Positions 7,639 through 9,076 of a stretch of DNA of 9,076 nt are shown in pieces (positions within the stretch are counted from its first letter, which is position 1; each line of letters begins with the position of its first letter). Origin of the DNA: Rhizobiaceae bacterium (GTDB taxonomy: Bacteria; Pseudomonadota; Alphaproteobacteria; Rhizobiales; Rhizobiaceae); contig JAGWJK010000119.1 of NCBI GenBank assembly GCA_028865845.1, positions 1-9,076 of the forward strand, read 5' to 3'. The notes beneath the pieces are model-generated. The model saw only the letters and a list, made by a program, of their open reading frames with translations. It did not search any database and was not told the DNA's origin. The position numbers and the translations under genes are program-made.

Positions 7639-8409
7639 ATGGCTGCTTTGACCCCAGACGAAATCGCCCGTTACCAGCGTCATATCCTGCTGCCTGAAGT
7701 GGGTGGCGCCGGGCAGCAGAAACTGAAGGCCGCGCGCGTTCTGGTGATCGGCGCCGGCGGCCTCGGCGCGCCGGTGCTGCAATATCTCGCAGCAGCCGGT
7801 ATCGGCACCATCGGCATTGCCGATGACGACCGCGTCTCGCTCTCCAACCTGCAACGGCAGGTCATCCATGACAGCGGCACGATCGGAGAGCTGAAGACGC
7901 AAAGTGCCGCCGACGCGATCGCGCGGCTCAATCCGCATGTGCGCACCATGCGCTTCGACGAGCGCTTTTCCATCGAGACGGCTGCGCGTCATCTGGCCGG
8001 TTTCGATCTCGTTGTCGATGGCTCCGACAATTTCGACAGCCGCTATGCCGCCGCCGATGCCTGCGAGACCGCCCAGTTGCCGCTCGTGACCGGCGCGGTC
8101 GGCCGCTTCGATGGTTCGGTGACGGTGCTGAAACCCTATGAGGTCAATACGGACGGCGTGCTCAACCCCGGTTACCGGGATCTCTTTCCGTCGCGGCCAC
8201 CGGATGGCCTGATCCCCGCCTGCGCGGAAACCGGCATCATCGGCGCCCTCACCGGCGTTATCGGCACGTTGATGGCGATGGAGGCGATCAAGCTTATCAC
8301 CGGCATCGGCGAACCGCTGATCGGGCGACTGCTGCTTTACGACGGGCTGTCGGCTCGTTTCGAAACCATCCGCTATCGACGCAAGCGGGCCAAGGCAGCG
8401 GCCGAATGA
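7639..8409 (+). CDS. moeB: MoeB/ThiF-family adenylyltransferase (HesA/MoeB/ThiF), molybdopterin-synthase activating type
   Basis: E1-like enzyme that adenylates the C-terminal glycine of a ubiquitin-like sulfur carrier (MoaD for molybdopterin, or ThiS-like for thiazole) so that sulfur can be added. The 256 aa correspond to a stand-alone MoeB without a rhodanese domain. The nucleotide loop is GAGGLG (38-43). Arg14, Arg73 (NLQRQ), Lys86 and Asp130 (DGSDNFDSRY) fall at the same numbers as the E. coli MoeB active-site residues. Cys195 (PACAETG) matches the conserved cysteine of the family. The two zinc-binding CxxC motifs are absent: the first is GYRD (178-181) and the C-terminus has none. I recall other alphaproteobacterial homologues with YRDLFP here, so this is probably a subgroup trait. 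No clear Shine-Dalgarno precedes the ATG; the start rests on family alignment. It is likely co-transcribed with the GNAT gene and perhaps recF. ThiF rather than MoeB function cannot be excluded. Confidence 0.9.
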   Translation: MAALTPDEIARYQRHILLPEVGGAGQQKLKAARVLVIGAGGLGAPVLQYLAAAGIGTIGIADDDRVSLSNLQRQVIHDSGTIGELKTQSAADAIARLNPHVRTMRFDERFSIETAARHLAGFDLVVDGSDNFDSRYAAADACETAQLPLVTGAVGRFDGSVTVLKPYEVNTDGVLNPGYRDLFPSRPPDGLIPACAETGIIGALTGVIGTLMAMEAIKLITGIGEPLIGRLLLYDGLSARFETIRYRRKRAKAAAE

Positions 8410-8885
8410 GCGATCTCAAAATTCGAAGGCTCGATGACGGCTTCGACCGCTGGGACGCGTTGCTGGATCTGATCCTTGCATCCTTCGCCTATATGGACGG
8501 ACGTATCGATCCGCCCTCTTCCGCCCATGCGCTGACGCCGGCCTTGCTGAAGGAAAAGGCCATCAAGGAGATCGGCTATGTCATCTTTGAAAGCGATCAG
8601 TTAGCCGGCTGCATTTTCTGTCGGCTTGAGCCGGATTTCCTCTATGTCGGCAAGCTGGCAGTGTTGCCTTCCGCCCAGGGCAAGGGCATCGGCAGGCGCC
8701 TGCTCGATCTGGCGGAGACGACCGCCCGCGATCACGGCCTCGACGCGCTGCGGCTGGAAACGCGCATCGAGCTTCTCGACAATCACGCGACTTTTGCCGC
8801 CTGGGGCTTTCGCAAGACGGCGGAGAACCGCCATGCCGGCTTCGATCGCACGACCTCTATCGAGATGCGCAAGGCGATCGTCTAG
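8406..8885 (+). CDS. GNAT-family N-acetyltransferase, substrate unknown
   Basis: Predicted acetyl-CoA-dependent acetyltransferase of the GNAT fold. The 159 aa carry motif A at about 80-101: YVGKLAVLPSAQGKGIGRRLL, with the acetyl-CoA pyrophosphate loop Q91-G-K-G-I-G96. The motif B region reads LDALRLETRIELLDNHATFAAWGFRKTAE (112-140), where the conserved AxxF/Y-GF pattern is evident. The ATG overlaps the moeB stop as ATGA (8406-8409), indicating translational coupling; a weak AAGG lies about 10 nt upstream. The substrate cannot be told from the sequence, and linkage to moeB alone does not prove a role in cofactor synthesis. The TAG stop is built into the left arm of the terminator that follows. 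Confidence 0.88.
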   Translation: MSDLKIRRLDDGFDRWDALLDLILASFAYMDGRIDPPSSAHALTPALLKEKAIKEIGYVIFESDQLAGCIFCRLEPDFLYVGKLAVLPSAQGKGIGRRLLDLAETTARDHGLDALRLETRIELLDNHATFAAWGFRKTAENRHAGFDRTTSIEMRKAIV

Positions 8886-8937
8886 AGCGGTTCAGCTTTT
8901 CACGGAGGCCGAGAACCGCTCTATCCGTTTGTTTTTT
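8883..8937 (+). terminator. Rho-independent terminator of the moeB-GNAT unit
   Basis: TAGAGCGGTTC (8883-8893) and GAACCGCTCTA (8913-8923) form a perfect 11-pair stem with a 19-nt loop. A T-rich tract (8928-8937, nine T in ten bases) follows four bases later. The left arm starts with the GNAT stop codon itself. The arm sequence resembles one I recall from many Rhizobium intergenic regions, so it may also be the end of a mosaic repeat. Confidence 0.8.
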
Positions 8938-8938
8938 C

Positions 8939-8984
8939 GCAATTCCGGACGGAAAACCGCTGCGCACTTTTCCTGAAATTGCTC
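8939..8984. repeat. Palindromic intergenic repeat, copy 1 (46 bp)
   Basis: This unit runs from GCAATTCC to AAATTGCTC. It has an outer inverted repeat (GCAATTCC with GAAATTGC, one mismatch) and an inner stem GGAAAA (8951-8956) with TTTTCC (8968-8973) around an 11-nt loop. It matches copy 2 at 44 of 46 positions. It resembles dispersed Rhizobium intergenic palindromes that I recall; a genome search is needed to confirm this. Confidence 0.85.
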
Positions 8985-8999
8985 TCTTTTTGTCTTTTC

Positions 9000-9045
9000 G
9001 CAATTTCGGACGGAAAACCGCTGCGCACTTTTCCTGGAATTGCTC
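9000..9045. repeat. Palindromic intergenic repeat, copy 2 (46 bp)
   Basis: Same unit as copy 1, in the same orientation, with a 61-bp period. It differs at two positions, one in each outer arm (GCAATTTC left, GGAATTGC right). Its own arms pair with a single G-U. A T-rich spacer ending CTTTTC-GC precedes it, and a similar GTCTTTTT-CGC occurs after it at 9053-9063, where a third unit would start, but no third copy follows. Confidence 0.85.
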
Positions 9046-9076
9046 AAGCATCGTCTTTTTCGCCGAATGAACCTCA

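Noticed and set aside
6766..7992. 408-residue minus-strand ORF across recF and moeB
   Set aside because: It spans two confidently identified genes on the other strand, shows no domain, and has shadow-frame composition.
8939..9045. CRISPR array
   Set aside because: There are only two units, they are palindromic with a 15-nt T-rich spacer, and no cas genes are nearby.
8857..9051. 64-residue minus-strand ORF at the right end
   Set aside because: It is made up of the palindromic repeats and terminator, and shows no protein-like conservation pattern.

Overview
The window looks like chromosomal housekeeping DNA from an alphaproteobacterium of the Rhizobium/Agrobacterium type. The grounds are high GC with strong G/C preference at third codon positions, DnaK, DnaJ, RecF and MoeB sequences of rhizobial character, an RpoH-type promoter of the alphaproteobacterial form (CTTG-N18-CTTATAT) before dnaK, and palindromic intergenic repeats at the right end of a kind I associate with Rhizobium. 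The genus assignment is from memory, not from a search. All supported genes are on the + strand.

Layout. Positions 1-2223 hold most of a class A penicillin-binding protein (peptidoglycan glycosyltransferase plus transpeptidase) whose N-terminus lies outside the window. The gap 2224-2516 contains a large imperfect palindrome, a heat-shock promoter overlapping a possible sigma70 promoter, and a roughly 105-nt leader. Next come dnaK (2517-4433) and dnaJ (4516-5655), separated by 82 nt that fold into two hairpins and followed by three consecutive inverted repeats. A NUDIX hydrolase gene (5843-6379) stands between the chaperone pair and recF (6475-7608). Thirty bases later moeB (7639-8409) begins, and its stop overlaps the start of a GNAT acetyltransferase gene (8406-8885) as ATGA. 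The GNAT stop codon sits inside the stem of a Rho-independent terminator. That terminator is followed by two tandem 46-bp palindromic repeats, and then the window ends.

How the genes work together. DnaK and DnaJ are the Hsp70/Hsp40 pair and are probably one heat-inducible operon; grpE is not here. The PBP builds the cell wall, RecF loads RecA at gapped DNA, and MoeB adenylates the sulfur carrier for molybdopterin (or a related ThiS-like carrier). These are separate housekeeping functions. Only dnaK-dnaJ and moeB-GNAT, possibly with recF upstream, look co-transcribed.

Novelty. I see no phage, insertion sequence, CRISPR array, toxin-antitoxin or defence genes, and no convincing undescribed multi-gene system. 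The most interesting material is non-coding: the palindromic repeat pair at the 3' end, the hairpins around dnaK and dnaJ, and the composite dnaK promoter. On the protein side, the MoeB homologue lacks the zinc-binding cysteine pairs.
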